From NCBI RefSeq assembly GCF_022179725.1, contig NZ_BPRC01000003.1, positions 62,001 through 126,000 on the forward strand: DNA of 64,000 bases. The letters are read 5' to 3'. The DNA comes from Methylorubrum aminovorans. GTDB taxonomy: Bacteria > Pseudomonadota > Alphaproteobacteria > Rhizobiales > Beijerinckiaceae. A model generated the notes under the pieces. It was not told the origin of the DNA and did not search any database. It saw nothing but the letters and a program-made list of their open reading frames with translations. Each line of letters opens with the position of its first letter. Within the stretch, counting starts at the first letter, position 1. A program made the translations under genes and the position numbers. This document shows positions 18,984 through 30,387 of this stretch, piece after piece.

Positions 18984-19379
18984 ATGGAGCGCCCGCTCCT
19001 CGTCTACACGACCTTTCCCGATGTCACGGTCGCGCTCGACATCGGCGAGGCTTTGGTCCGCGCCCGCCTTGCGGCCTGCGTGAACGTGATCCCGGGCATG
19101 CAATCGGTCTTCGCCTGGAAAGGGGCGATCGAACGCGGCACGGAGGTGGTCGCGATTCCCAAGAGCCGGGAAGGCTTGGCCGATGCCCTCGCGGCTGAGC
19201 TGAAGCGGCGTCACCCCTACGAGACGCCGATCATCCTGCATCTGCCGGTCAAGGACGCCGATCCCGATACCGCCGCCTGGATCAGCGCCGAAACCTCTCC
19301 GGTCCGAAACTGCCTCACAAAACTCCCGGTCACCGACCGTTCCCGCTCTGGCGAGGACAGCGTGGCCGGAGCTTTGTGA
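18984..19379 (+). CDS. cutA: Divalent-cation tolerance protein CutA
   Basis: 131 aa. The core (1-105) has the CutA signature: YTTFPDVTVALDIGEALV, LAACVNVIPGMQSVFAWKG, KRRHPYETPIILHLPV and WISAET. CutA forms a trimer; a role in copper tolerance is reported but its biochemical function is unsettled. The last about 25 residues (SPVRNCLTKLPV onward) extend past the usual end and look unlike the family, perhaps from loss of the original stop codon. Confidence 0.93.
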   Translation: MERPLLVYTTFPDVTVALDIGEALVRARLAACVNVIPGMQSVFAWKGAIERGTEVVAIPKSREGLADALAAELKRRHPYETPIILHLPVKDADPDTAAWISAETSPVRNCLTKLPVTDRSRSGEDSVAGAL

Positions 19380-19405
19380 GAGACACTGAGCAAGCCGACA
19401 TGCGA

Positions 19406-19471
19406 AGGGCGCGGACCCCTCGTCGGAGCCGCGCCCTCGATTCGTCGGCGAAGCGCCTCAGGCGCCGACGA
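19406..19471. terminator. Two adjacent GC-rich hairpins between cutA and a small gene
   Basis: AGGGCGCGG (19406-19414) pairs with CCGCGCCCT (19429-19437), and CGTCGGCG pairs with CGCCGACG (about 19443-19471). Neither has a T-run, so termination is only suggested by position between convergent genes; the second hairpin reaches into the end of the small gene. Confidence 0.35.
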
Positions 19472-19619
19472 GGGGTGGGAGCCCGCGCTGCTGACGGGCG
19501 ATGGTCGCCTCGTAGCGCTCGGCCTGCAGCCTCGTCAGGCCCGAAACGAGGGCCATGGACCCGCGATAGACGGTGTAGGTGCCGTCATGGGTCGGTTTCA
19601 CGCGAATGAGCTCGGACAT
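19458..19619 (-). CDS. Small protein, 53 aa, unknown
   Basis: ATG 19619 is preceded on the minus strand by AGGGAGCGGTCC, a strong ribosome site at correct spacing. The product is 53 residues with beta-like start IRVKPTHDGTYTVYRGSMA followed by a basic helix LTRLQAERYEATIARQQRG. The reading frame has normal codon bias for this genome. No family recognised; soluble. Confidence 0.6.
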   Translation of the reverse strand: MSELIRVKPTHDGTYTVYRGSMALVSGLTRLQAERYEATIARQQRGLPPLVGA

Positions 19620-19955
19620 GGGACCGCTCCCTGCCAGGGGTCAAACATCGAACGCGTTACGATGGAGGTACGTTAATCAGCTGTTCATGTGTTGCAAGCC
19701 CGTTCGAGCCCTGCTCCATGAACTATTTTCGTTGCACCGCAAGAAGAGCCGGCTCTTTTTGCAGTGCGAATAACAAAGAGGGAAAACAGACCGGAAGATC
19801 AATTGACAAGCGGATTTCGCCCTGTGCGGGGACCCGCGGAAGCGATGTAGCCGGCAAGTCTTTGTCGCACCGGCTCTGCGGAGCCGGCGCCTCGGAAACG
19901 AAACTGTGATCGGATCCCGGCGGAATTGCTCCAACGCAGGGTACGGCCTGCCGCA
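19620..19955. other. AT-richer intergenic region with a palindrome and T-run
   Basis: 336 bp with no supported gene. A perfect 14-bp palindrome AAGAGCCGGCTCTT (19744-19757) runs into a T5 tract (to 19760), which could act as a short terminator or an operator. The region probably holds promoters of the divergent 53-aa gene and the PilZ gene. Confidence 0.4.
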
Positions 19956-20447
19956 ATGCACATCTTGCATCAACACTTTCCCGATAGCGTGGGCTTCGAG
20001 ACGCCTCATGCCGTGGCCCCTATGCCGAGCCCCCCTTCCTCCGTCATCGATTTCCCGTCCGAGCTCCTCTCGGGGGACGGCGCAGATCAGGTGGAGGCCT
20101 CTCTCGTCGCGCGGCGCGAAGAGCGGACGGTCACCAATTGGATCGCGATGATCCGGCTGTTCGACGGCACCGAGATTCCCTGTAACATCAAGGATATCTC
20201 GAAATCCGGTGCCAAGCTCGGCATTCCCGAGGCCTATACCCTCCCGGCTTCGTTCATGCTCAGGATCCTGGGTCGGGATTTCGTGCTGAAGGTCAACCTG
20301 GCCTGGCGGAGAGGCAACTACGCCGGCGTCCGCATCGAGCGCATCGCCAAGCTGCCGGTGCCAGAGGAGAAGAAGCCGGTCACCGTCGAGCAGACCCCGA
20401 ACTACAGCTCCATCGGCTCACGCCGGAGCCGCGACGGCTCCGGTTGA
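19956..20447 (+). CDS. PilZ-domain protein
   Basis: About 163 aa from ATG 19956 (ATG 20022 and TTG 19926 are alternatives; none has a clear ribosome site). After about 45 variable residues a single PilZ-like domain is seen: the Arg-rich c-di-GMP loop VARREERTV, then NIKDISKSGAKLGI with the DxSxxG motif and a beta-barrel (FVLKVNLAWRRGNYAGVRI). PilZ domains bind c-di-GMP; here the RxxxR spacing (RREER) fits but is not certain. Stand-alone PilZ proteins usually act on motility or exopolysaccharide machinery. No partner is adjacent. Confidence 0.8.
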   Translation: MHILHQHFPDSVGFETPHAVAPMPSPPSSVIDFPSELLSGDGADQVEASLVARREERTVTNWIAMIRLFDGTEIPCNIKDISKSGAKLGIPEAYTLPASFMLRILGRDFVLKVNLAWRRGNYAGVRIERIAKLPVPEEKKPVTVEQTPNYSSIGSRRSRDGSG

Positions 20448-20737
20448 TCGGATCGACCGCCGCTGCGGGCTTTCGAAGGCCGAAGGTCTGCGGAGGCAAG
20501 CGCCGTTACCAGCGACGAGAGCAGCAACCTTCGCCGTTGATCCTCGCCCGCTTCGTCGAGGAGCCGTTCGATTGTTCGGCAACGCACTTGCAAGCCGTCA
20601 CTGCGAACCGATAACCCACCGAGCCGGGCGTCGCAGGGCGTTCCGGCAGTTGGTCGGGTCAGTGGCGCGGAGCCGCAGGAATCGTTCTCCGGCGGGCATC
20701 TGCGGTTCGAAACCCGCACGAATCATGGGAGCCGTGC

Positions 20738-22216
20738 TTGGCCACCATCATCCCCGTTTCGCCCTTCGACTATGTCGTGTTCGGCGCCACCGGCGACCTG
20801 ACGCAGCGAAAGCTCCTGCCGGCCCTCTACCAGCGCTACCGCGACGCCCAGATCCCTGAGACGAGCCGCATCATCGGCGCCTCGCGCAGCCACATGAGCC
20901 TGGAGGAATTCCGGGAGCATGCGCGAGACGCCCTGAAGAGCTTCGTGCCGCCGTCCGAAATCGACGAGACCAAGCTCGCCGGCTTCCTCGATCACCTGTT
21001 CTACGTGGCGGTCGATGCCCTCGGCGACGAGGGCTGGGATGAACTGAAGGCCCTGCTCGACGAGCGGCCTGACCGGATCAGGCCCTATTATCTCGCCACC
21101 TCGCCCGATCTCTACGGCTCGATCTGCCGCAACCTCGACCGATACGGACTGATCGGCGAGAACAGCCGCGTCGTGCTCGAAAAGCCGATCGGCAAGGATC
21201 TGAAGTCGGCCCGCGCCATCAACGACGCAGTCGGCGCGGTCTTCCCCGAGAGCCAGATCTTCCGCATCGACCACTATCTCGGCAAGGAGACGGTGCAGAA
21301 CCTGATGGCCCTGCGCTTCGCCAACACGATCTTCGAGCGGCTGTGGAACGCCGATGTGATCGATCACGTGCAGATCACGGTGGGCGAGACGGTCGGCGTC
21401 GAGGGACGCGGCGGCTACTACGACACCTCCGGCGCGCTGCGCGACATGGTGCAGAACCACATCCTCCAGCTCCTCTGCCTCACGGCGATGGAGAGCCCGA
21501 TCTCGCTCGACGCCAACTCCGTGCGCGACGAAAAGCTGAAGGTGCTGCGCGCCCTCAAGCCCATCACGTCCGCCGACGTGCAGAGCGTCACCGTGCGCGG
21601 GCAATACGCGGCCGGCGCCGTCGGCGGGCGGCCGGTCGAGGGCTATCAGGCCGACCTCGACAGCGGTATGCCGAGCCGGACCGAAACCTTCGTTGCCCTC
21701 AAGCTCGAAGTGCGCAACGGGCGCTGGGCCGGGGTGCCGTTCTATGTCCGCACCGGCAAGCGCCTGCCGAAGAAACTGTCCGAGATCGTGGTGCAGTTCC
21801 GCGCCTCGCCGTTCTCGATCTTCCCCGCCGACGCCTTCGGGCGCGAGCCGAACCGCCTCGTCATCCGCCTTCAGCCCGAGGAAGGCATGAAGCTCGAAGT
21901 GATGACCAAGGATCCGGGCCCCGGCGGCATGCGCCTGCGCCCGACCAACCTCGACATCTCCTTCGAGGAGACGTTCAAGCAGCGCTACCCCGATGCCTAC
22001 GAGCGCCTGCTGATGGATGTGGTGCGCGGCAACGCCACCTTGTTCATGCGCCGCGACGAGGTGGAGGCGTCCTGGGCCTGGGCCGACACCCTGCTCCAGG
22101 CCTGGACCGACCGCCCCGAGCCGCCGCGCCCCTACGCCGCCGGAAGCTGGGGACCGACCGCCTCGATCGCCCTGATCGAACGCGACGGACGCACGTGGCA
22201 TGAGGAAATCGGCTGA
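20738..22216 (+). CDS. zwf: Glucose-6-phosphate 1-dehydrogenase
   Basis: 492 aa, full length. The NADP-binding FGATGDLTQRKLLPALY and the active-site RIDHYLGKETVQNLMALRF are clear. Oxidises glucose 6-phosphate to 6-phosphogluconolactone, making NADPH. The start is TTG 20738: no in-frame ATG or GTG exists near it, and GGGAG lies about 7 bases upstream. TTG may limit translation. The last codons lie in a 30-bp tandem duplication. No pgl or edd neighbours are seen; it is convergent with arginase. Confidence 0.96.
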   Translation: MATIIPVSPFDYVVFGATGDLTQRKLLPALYQRYRDAQIPETSRIIGASRSHMSLEEFREHARDALKSFVPPSEIDETKLAGFLDHLFYVAVDALGDEGWDELKALLDERPDRIRPYYLATSPDLYGSICRNLDRYGLIGENSRVVLEKPIGKDLKSARAINDAVGAVFPESQIFRIDHYLGKETVQNLMALRFANTIFERLWNADVIDHVQITVGETVGVEGRGGYYDTSGALRDMVQNHILQLLCLTAMESPISLDANSVRDEKLKVLRALKPITSADVQSVTVRGQYAAGAVGGRPVEGYQADLDSGMPSRTETFVALKLEVRNGRWAGVPFYVRTGKRLPKKLSEIVVQFRASPFSIFPADAFGREPNRLVIRLQPEEGMKLEVMTKDPGPGGMRLRPTNLDISFEETFKQRYPDAYERLLMDVVRGNATLFMRRDEVEASWAWADTLLQAWTDRPEPPRPYAAGSWGPTASIALIERDGRTWHEEIG

Positions 22217-22250
22217 CGCCTCAAGAGGCATGAGGAAATCGGCTGACGCC
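22197..22250. repeat. Tandem duplication at the zwf 3' end
   Basis: The 24-base unit GGCATGAGGAAATCGGCTGA + CGCC occurs at 22197-22220 and again at 22227-22250, with TCAAGA between: a 30-bp period. The first copy holds the last zwf codons and its TGA; the second repeats them after the stop, up to 2 bp before the arginase stop codon. Confidence 0.95.
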
Positions 22251-22252
22251 GT

Positions 22253-23182
22253 TCATGTCTCCAGCGGCGGGACCTCCGTCGGCCGGTCGATGATGCGGCG
22301 GCCGAACAGGCTCGCCACCAGCTCGACCAGCACCCGCGCGCTGCGCCCGCGCTCGTCGAGGAACGGGTTCAGCTCCACCACGTCGAGGGAGCCGACCAGT
22401 CCGGAGTCGCACAGCATCTCCATGATCAGATGCGCCTCGCGGAACGTCGCCCCGCCCGGCACCGTCGTACCGACACCGGGGGCGATGGTCGGGTCGAGGA
22501 AGTCCACGTCGAAGCTCGCGTGGAGATGACCGTTCGCGGCCGCCACCCGATCGAGGATGCGGCGCAGCGGCGCCACGACGCCGAACTCGTCGATGGTGCG
22601 CATGTCGACGATGTTGACCTGCCGCTGCGTCACGAGGGCCCGCTCCCCGGCATCGATGGAGCGCAGGCCGAACAGGTGAACCCGGGCCGGGTCGAGAAGC
22701 GGGCGCTCGCCCGCCTCGAACAGCGCCTCGAAGCCGGGCTCGCCGCACAGGGCGGCCAGTGGCATGCCGTGGACATTGCCGGAGGGCGAGGTCTCCAAGG
22801 TGTTGAAATCGGCATGCGCGTCGAGCCAGAGCACGAAGAGCGGCCGGCCGGTGCGGGCGCAATGGCGCAGAGCCCCGTCGATCGAGCCGAGCGACAGGCT
22901 GTGGTCGCCGCCTACCACGACCGGCAGGTGTCCCTCGTCCAGCGCCGTCTCGACCATGGAAGAGATTTCGGTCGTCCAGGCGCGTATCGCGGAGAGAGTC
23001 CTCTGGCCCAATGTGCCGTCGGGGGAGAGTTCGCCCAGGTCGTGCACGGTGTGCCCGAGATCCTGTAGCACCCGTACCAACCCGGCGGTGCGCAGCGCGG
23101 CCGGTCCCATCACGGCTCCGGGCTCGCTCGTGCCGATCTCGATCGGCGCACCGACCAGTTTGATGATGGACGACGAGAGCAT
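22253..23182 (-). CDS. rocF: Arginase
   Basis: 309 aa, normal for bacterial arginase. Mn-binding motifs are present in order: GGDHSLSLG, WLDAHADFNT, SFDVDFLDP, and the arginase-type GNVHGMPLA loop and late DVVELNP. Hydrolyses arginine to ornithine and urea. GAGGGAAC lies before ATG 23182. Agmatinase is the main alternative, but the GNVHGMP loop favours arginase. Confidence 0.95.
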   Translation of the reverse strand: MLSSSIIKLVGAPIEIGTSEPGAVMGPAALRTAGLVRVLQDLGHTVHDLGELSPDGTLGQRTLSAIRAWTTEISSMVETALDEGHLPVVVGGDHSLSLGSIDGALRHCARTGRPLFVLWLDAHADFNTLETSPSGNVHGMPLAALCGEPGFEALFEAGERPLLDPARVHLFGLRSIDAGERALVTQRQVNIVDMRTIDEFGVVAPLRRILDRVAAANGHLHASFDVDFLDPTIAPGVGTTVPGGATFREAHLIMEMLCDSGLVGSLDVVELNPFLDERGRSARVLVELVASLFGRRIIDRPTEVPPLET

Positions 23183-23301
23183 GGCCGTTCCCTCTCGAGC
23201 CGGACGGGCGATCCTGGCGGAGGATGCGGCCGTTCGGCTTTCTCGGCCGCGTCGCCGCCCAGGGCCTGGGGACGCGCCGCGTTGGAAGGGCAGGCGGATC
23301 G

Positions 23302-25662
<2,361 letters not shown>

Positions 25663-25860
25663 ATCGCCACCTCTGTACTGTCTGGAAACGGCGCCTCGGC
25701 CTGGGCCGCGCCGGCGGTCTCGAATCGTATTCACATTGGACATCGGGGGCGGACGTTTGTCCACGCAGTTTTTGGGGCTGAGCGTTGACACGGCAAGACG
25801 CTCAGAGAGCGGTTCCGGCGGTTGCGAGTCGCCGAAACACCTTCCTCAACAAAGTCTTAA

Positions 25861-28497
25861 CTAGCCGGCGAGGCTCCGTGTCGCGATGTCGGCGACATCA
25901 CGAGAAAGTCCGGGCGTGGCAACGATGCGACGCAGGGCGGCTTCGGCGGCGGATCGGCGGCCCGGTTCGAGGCGGCGCCACGGGCCGAAGGCGGTCATGA
26001 GGCGCGCGGCGACCTGCGGATTCGTGCCGTCGAGCGCCAGTACCGTCTCGGCGACGAGGGCGTAGCCCGCGCCGTCCGGACGGTTGAACTGCGTGGGGTT
26101 GGCGAGGCTGAAGCTTCCGATGAGGGAGCGCACGCGGTTCGGGTTGCTCATGGCGAAGGCCGGGTGGCTCTGCAGCCGCCGGATCCGCTCCACCGTGCCC
26201 TCCTCGGGGATCATCGCCTGGATCGCGAACCATTTGTCGAGGACGAGAGGTTCGTCGGCGTAGCGCTCGGCAAAGGCGGTCAGCGCCGCCTCCCGCACTT
26301 CGCCCGGTAGGAGCGCAAGGGTCGCCAACCCGGCGAGCCGGTCGGTCATGTTCGTGGCCGCCTCGATCTGCGCCTGGGCCAGCGCCGTGCCGGCCCCCGC
26401 ATCGGCGGCGGCGATCAGGTCGAGGGCGGCATTGCGCAGGGCCCGCCGCCCTGCGGCGTCGGCGTCCGGCGAGAAGGGCGTGCCCGCCGGCTCGGCCAGC
26501 GTCTCGCGCAGATGCATCAGGCGCTCGCGCAGGCCCGTTCCGAGGCGGCGGCGCAGCGTCTGACGCGCGGAGAAGATGGCGTCGGGGTCGGTGTCCGCTC
26601 CCATCTCGTCGGCGAGGTCTCCCTCGCTCGGCAGGGCAAGGATCTGGGCGGCGAAGGCCGGATCGCGCAGAGCCTCCGCGTCGAGGAAGGCATCCAGCGC
26701 GGCGACGAACGCGTCGGCGGCGGCGGGTCCAGCAGTCTCACCGTGCGCCTGTCGTGCCATCAGGCCCAGGGCGATGCGCTGGGCCGCCTCCCAGCGGTTG
26801 AAGCTGTCGGGATCATGGCGCAGCAGGGTGAGGCGAGCCGTGTCGTCGAGGGCGCTCTCCACGCGAACCGGTGCCGAGAAGGCACGAAACAGCGAGGGAA
26901 CGGGCTCCTCCGCCACATTCTCGAATGTCACCTCATCCTCGGCCGCGTGGAGCACGAACACGCCGGCCTCGACGCGCGCGCTCGTCGTCCCATCGAGGGG
27001 GCCGCCGGCGCCGACGAGTCCGAGGCGGATCGGGATGACGAGGGGCGGCGCATCCGCCCCGGCGCCGGGGCGCGTCTGCCGGAAGGTGAGGCGGTAGGTC
27101 CCGGCGTTCGGTTCATAGGTGCCGGAAACCGTGACGCGCGGCGTTCCCGGCCGCTCGTACCACTCGGCGAAGCGCGAGAGGTCGCGGCCCGTCACCGCCT
27201 CGAACGCCTTCAGGAAGTCCTCGACGGTCACGGCGGTGCCGTCGTTCTCGGCGAAGTAGCGGTCCATCCCGGCGCGGAAAGCCGTTTCGCCGATCAGCGT
27301 GCGCAGCATCCGCACGATCTCGGCGCCCTTTTCGTAGACCGTGGCCGTGTAGAAGTTGTTGATCTCGGCATATTGCTTCGGCCGAACGGGGTGAGCCAGG
27401 GGGCCGGCATCCTCCGGGAACTGGCGGGCGCGCAGGTTGCGCACCTCGGCGATCCGGTGAACCGCGCGCGAGCGCATGTCGGAGGAGAATTCCTGATCAC
27501 GGAAGACGGTAAGGCCTTCCTTCAGGCAGAGCTGGAACCAGTCGCGGCAGGTGACGCGGTTGCCCGACCAGTTGTGGAAATACTCGTGGGCGATGATCGC
27601 CTCGATCGCCGCGTAATCGGCATCGGTCGCGGTCTCGGGGGAGGCGAGCACGTACTTGTCGTTGAAGATGTTGAGGCCCTTGTTCTCCATCGCCCCCATG
27701 TTGAAATCGGAGACGGCGACGACATTGAACACATCGAGATCGTAAGCACGCCCGAACGCGGTCTCGTCCCAGGCCATGGAGCGTTCGACCGCATCAAGGG
27801 CGTAGGCGGCGCGGGCGGCCTTGCCCGGCTCGACATAGACCGCGATCTCGACCTCCCGGCCCTCCATGGTGGTGAAGGGCTTCGACACGTGGTCGAGCCG
27901 CCCGCCCACCAGCGCGAACAGGTAGGCGGGCTTCGGCAGCGGATCGTGCCAGATGGCGTAGTGGCGCCCGGTCCCCGGCACCTCGCCCGCCTCGACCGGA
28001 TTGCCATTGCCGAGCAGAACTGGAGCGGCCGCCCGCTCCGCTTCGATGCGGGTAATGTAGATCGAGAGCACGTCCGGCCGGTCGAGGAAGTAGGTGATCC
28101 GCCGGAAGCCGTCGGCCTCGCACTGCGTGCAGTAGACGCCGTTCGAGCGGTAGAGGCCCATCAGCCGGGTATTGGCGGTCGGGTCGAGGCGCGTCTCGAT
28201 CCGCAGGGTGAAGGGACGCTGCGGCGGCGTGTGCAGCGTCAGGCCCGATGGTCCGGCGCGGTAGGCCTCCGGTGCGAGCCCCTGCCCGTCGAGTTCGAGA
28301 GCCAGCAGGGAGAGCTCGTCGCCATCGAGAACGAGGGGCGCGCCGGCGTGGCCTGCCGGATTCGGGCGCAGCGCGAGCGTTGCGGTCACGCGGGTGTCGC
28401 GCGGGTCGAGGCGCACGTCGAGCTCGACCCGGTCGATGAGGTGATCGCTCGGGCGATACTCGTCGAGGCGGACGGTCGGGGGCGTCTCGGTGCGCAT
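25861..28497 (-). CDS. pepN: Aminopeptidase N (M1 family)
   Basis: 878 aa from ATG 28497; E. coli PepN is 870 aa. The substrate-binding MGAMENKGLNIFN and zinc motif HEYFHNWSGNRVTCR with the downstream glutamate (LKEGLTVFRDQEFS) mark the M1 family, PepN branch. N-terminal saddle domain, thermolysin-like domain, small beta domain and C-terminal helical domain are all present by length. Cytosolic, removes N-terminal residues in protein turnover. An upstream extension of the frame to 28773 is low-complexity and not used. Confidence 0.96.
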   Translation of the reverse strand: MRTETPPTVRLDEYRPSDHLIDRVELDVRLDPRDTRVTATLALRPNPAGHAGAPLVLDGDELSLLALELDGQGLAPEAYRAGPSGLTLHTPPQRPFTLRIETRLDPTANTRLMGLYRSNGVYCTQCEADGFRRITYFLDRPDVLSIYITRIEAERAAAPVLLGNGNPVEAGEVPGTGRHYAIWHDPLPKPAYLFALVGGRLDHVSKPFTTMEGREVEIAVYVEPGKAARAAYALDAVERSMAWDETAFGRAYDLDVFNVVAVSDFNMGAMENKGLNIFNDKYVLASPETATDADYAAIEAIIAHEYFHNWSGNRVTCRDWFQLCLKEGLTVFRDQEFSSDMRSRAVHRIAEVRNLRARQFPEDAGPLAHPVRPKQYAEINNFYTATVYEKGAEIVRMLRTLIGETAFRAGMDRYFAENDGTAVTVEDFLKAFEAVTGRDLSRFAEWYERPGTPRVTVSGTYEPNAGTYRLTFRQTRPGAGADAPPLVIPIRLGLVGAGGPLDGTTSARVEAGVFVLHAAEDEVTFENVAEEPVPSLFRAFSAPVRVESALDDTARLTLLRHDPDSFNRWEAAQRIALGLMARQAHGETAGPAAADAFVAALDAFLDAEALRDPAFAAQILALPSEGDLADEMGADTDPDAIFSARQTLRRRLGTGLRERLMHLRETLAEPAGTPFSPDADAAGRRALRNAALDLIAAADAGAGTALAQAQIEAATNMTDRLAGLATLALLPGEVREAALTAFAERYADEPLVLDKWFAIQAMIPEEGTVERIRRLQSHPAFAMSNPNRVRSLIGSFSLANPTQFNRPDGAGYALVAETVLALDGTNPQVAARLMTAFGPWRRLEPGRRSAAEAALRRIVATPGLSRDVADIATRSLAG

Positions 28498-28576
28498 CGG
28501 GGCAGGGCTCGCCGTCGAGAGAAGGGTCCCGCCTTCTAGAGGCGAACCGCGGCGAGCGGAATGCGTCCCGGTTTGA

Positions 28577-29482
28577 TCAAGCCGCGGAGCGCGCCTGTTC
28601 CGCCTGATGCCGCAGGGCGAGCCGGTAGGTGAGGTCGCTCTGAGCGAGGCTGCCGGCGATGAAGCGGTCGAAGGAAGCGATCCAGTGCGGCGTGAGTTGG
28701 ATGTAGGCGTTGCGCGGCCCCGAGCGGACGAGGAAATTCCGCTCCTGCGCGACCGCCAGGATGTTGCGGACATGGCTGCGCGAGACGGCGAAGCGCGGTG
28801 CGAGCTGGACGAGATCGGCCTCGCGGATGCGGCTATCCGGTTCGCTGCCGCCCATCTCGAACAACGACAGGAGGATGATCAGCGCGCTCGTGCTGCTGAG
28901 AAAGAAGATGATCTCAAGGTTGCTCCACATCATCGCGATGATCGCGTCGAAAGCCGCGACGGCCGAGCGGGCATGCGCCGCCTGAAAGGCGGGATCATGC
29001 TGTCGCGGCGGACCGAAACCCGGTTCGGGATAGAGCGCTTCGAGGGCCGCGTAGTGGGCTGCCATCCAGTCGCGATCCCAGGCCAGAAGGTGCTCGCTCG
29101 GGCACAGCAGACGCACCCGGTTATCCTCCGGTTGCTGACGGAGTTCGAGGTGGCCGGTCTGCACCAGACGCGCGACGAAGCTGTCGATCAGTCTCGGACT
29201 CGCGAAGCCGAAACGGGCTACGGTGTCCTTGAGGTAGCTCAGTGTCGGCCAGGTTGCCCGGTCCGCCGGCTCATAGCCGGCATGCTGGCAGACGATGATG
29301 GCGAGGGTGGTGACCCGCCCGGCATCGGCACCGAACTGGCCGGGAAACATGCCCGCCTCGTAGACCCTGGCGGTTTCCGACACGAAGATCCGGCGCGCCG
29401 CCGGGAAAGCGGGATGCGCCAGGATCTGCTCGGGCGTGGCATGGTCGATCGCGCCGATCCCGCGGATGATCGAGCCTGTCAC
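28577..29482 (-). CDS. Winged-helix-type protein with an internal hydrophobic segment
   Basis: 301 aa from GTG 29482. Two regions look like winged helices: about 55-125 (LSYLKDTVARFGFASPRLIDSF, then HLELRQQPEDNRVRL wing) and about 215-265 (IREADLVQLAPRFAVSRSHVRN, then FLVRSGPRN). Between them residues about 181-209 are strongly hydrophobic (AIIAMMWSNLEIIFFLSS then ALIILLSLF), long enough to span a membrane. I do not recognise a named family; it could be a MarR-like regulator with a dimer core, or a membrane-associated regulator. It lies 79 bp upstream of pepN on the same strand. Confidence 0.65.
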   Translation of the reverse strand: MTGSIIRGIGAIDHATPEQILAHPAFPAARRIFVSETARVYEAGMFPGQFGADAGRVTTLAIIVCQHAGYEPADRATWPTLSYLKDTVARFGFASPRLIDSFVARLVQTGHLELRQQPEDNRVRLLCPSEHLLAWDRDWMAAHYAALEALYPEPGFGPPRQHDPAFQAAHARSAVAAFDAIIAMMWSNLEIIFFLSSTSALIILLSLFEMGGSEPDSRIREADLVQLAPRFAVSRSHVRNILAVAQERNFLVRSGPRNAYIQLTPHWIASFDRFIAGSLAQSDLTYRLALRHQAEQARSAA

Positions 29483-29897
29483 GCGTCACGCTCCGGCGAC
29501 GGCGCGCTCGACCGAGACCTCTCGGACTGAACGGCAGAAAGAAATTGGCTCGTAGAGCTTTGCCTGAAAGTAGACGTTTCCGATATGATTTGGTGGGAAC
29601 AATCCAGATAAATGGAGAATGATTTTCTCCAAATACTCAAATCCATCTTCTTCATCGCCAAGTAATGGTTTCGCAGTGTTCGGTAGGCGATGCAGCCCGG
29701 TCGATCAATTCCTAGGATGAAGCCGATTTATCAAATATATGTTACCCCTATCGTTGCGGGCCATGCTGAGACGGAGTCGTCCGCTCCGGGGTTGCTCGTA
29801 TCGACTCGCGACACGGGTTTCTCATCGCAGGCGCCCGTTGACGGGTGCCTGCCACGGGCCAGATAGCCGGCCATCCCTGTCATCATCCGGTGTGGCC
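29483..29897. other. Intergenic region, AT-rich
   Basis: 415 bp without a supported gene. The part 29520-29740 is far more AT-rich than the genome. An inverted repeat GGAGAA-N5-TTCTCC spans 29614-29630. Probably promoters for the divergent GTG-start gene and the glyoxalase gene. Confidence 0.4.
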
Positions 29898-30338
29898 ATG
29901 GAATACCTGCACACGATGGTTCGCGTGGCGGATCTCGACCGCGCGCTCGCCTTTTACGTCGACACCTTCGGCCTGAAGGAGGTGCGTCGGGTCGAGAACG
30001 AGAAGGGCCGCTTCACCCTCGTCTTCCTCGCCGCTCCGGGCGACGTCGAGCGCGCGGCGGCGACGAAATCGCCCCTGATCGAGTTGACCTACAATTGGGA
30101 CCCGGAAGAGTATTCGGGCGGGCGCAACTTCGGGCACCTCGCCTATCAGGTCGACGACATCTACGCCTTCTGCCAGCGGCTCAAGGACGCCGGCGTCACC
30201 ATCAACCGGCCGCCCCGCGACGGGCACATGGCGTTCGTGCGCTCCCCGGACGGCATCTCCATCGAGATCCTGCAGAAGGGCGGATCGAAGCCGCCGCAGG
30301 AGCCGTGGGCTTCCATGGAGAACACCGGAAGCTGGTGA
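29898..30338 (+). CDS. gloA: Lactoylglutathione lyase (glyoxalase I)
   Basis: 146 aa from ATG 29898. Two VOC half-modules are seen. Metal ligands fit glyoxalase I: His in MEYLHTMVRVADLDRAL, Glu in LIELTYNW, His in NFGHLAYQVDD and Glu in ISIEILQKGG. NWDPEEYSGGRNFGHLAY is typical of the GloA class. It converts the methylglyoxal-glutathione adduct to lactoylglutathione. Single gene, no gloB in view. Confidence 0.93.
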   Translation: MEYLHTMVRVADLDRALAFYVDTFGLKEVRRVENEKGRFTLVFLAAPGDVERAAATKSPLIELTYNWDPEEYSGGRNFGHLAYQVDDIYAFCQRLKDAGVTINRPPRDGHMAFVRSPDGISIEILQKGGSKPPQEPWASMENTGSW

Positions 30339-30387
30339 TCGGGGGTGGGCGCCCCGGCTCGGTGCCGCGGGCGTCCATCCGGATCGG

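Noticed and set aside
19803..19830. TTGACA in the region before the PilZ gene as a promoter
   Set aside because: No -10-like hexamer at 16-18 bases.
20402..20719. Minus-strand frame of 105 codons between PilZ gene and zwf
   Set aside because: GTG start with no ribosome site, overlaps the PilZ 3' end, no family resemblance; not enough to call.
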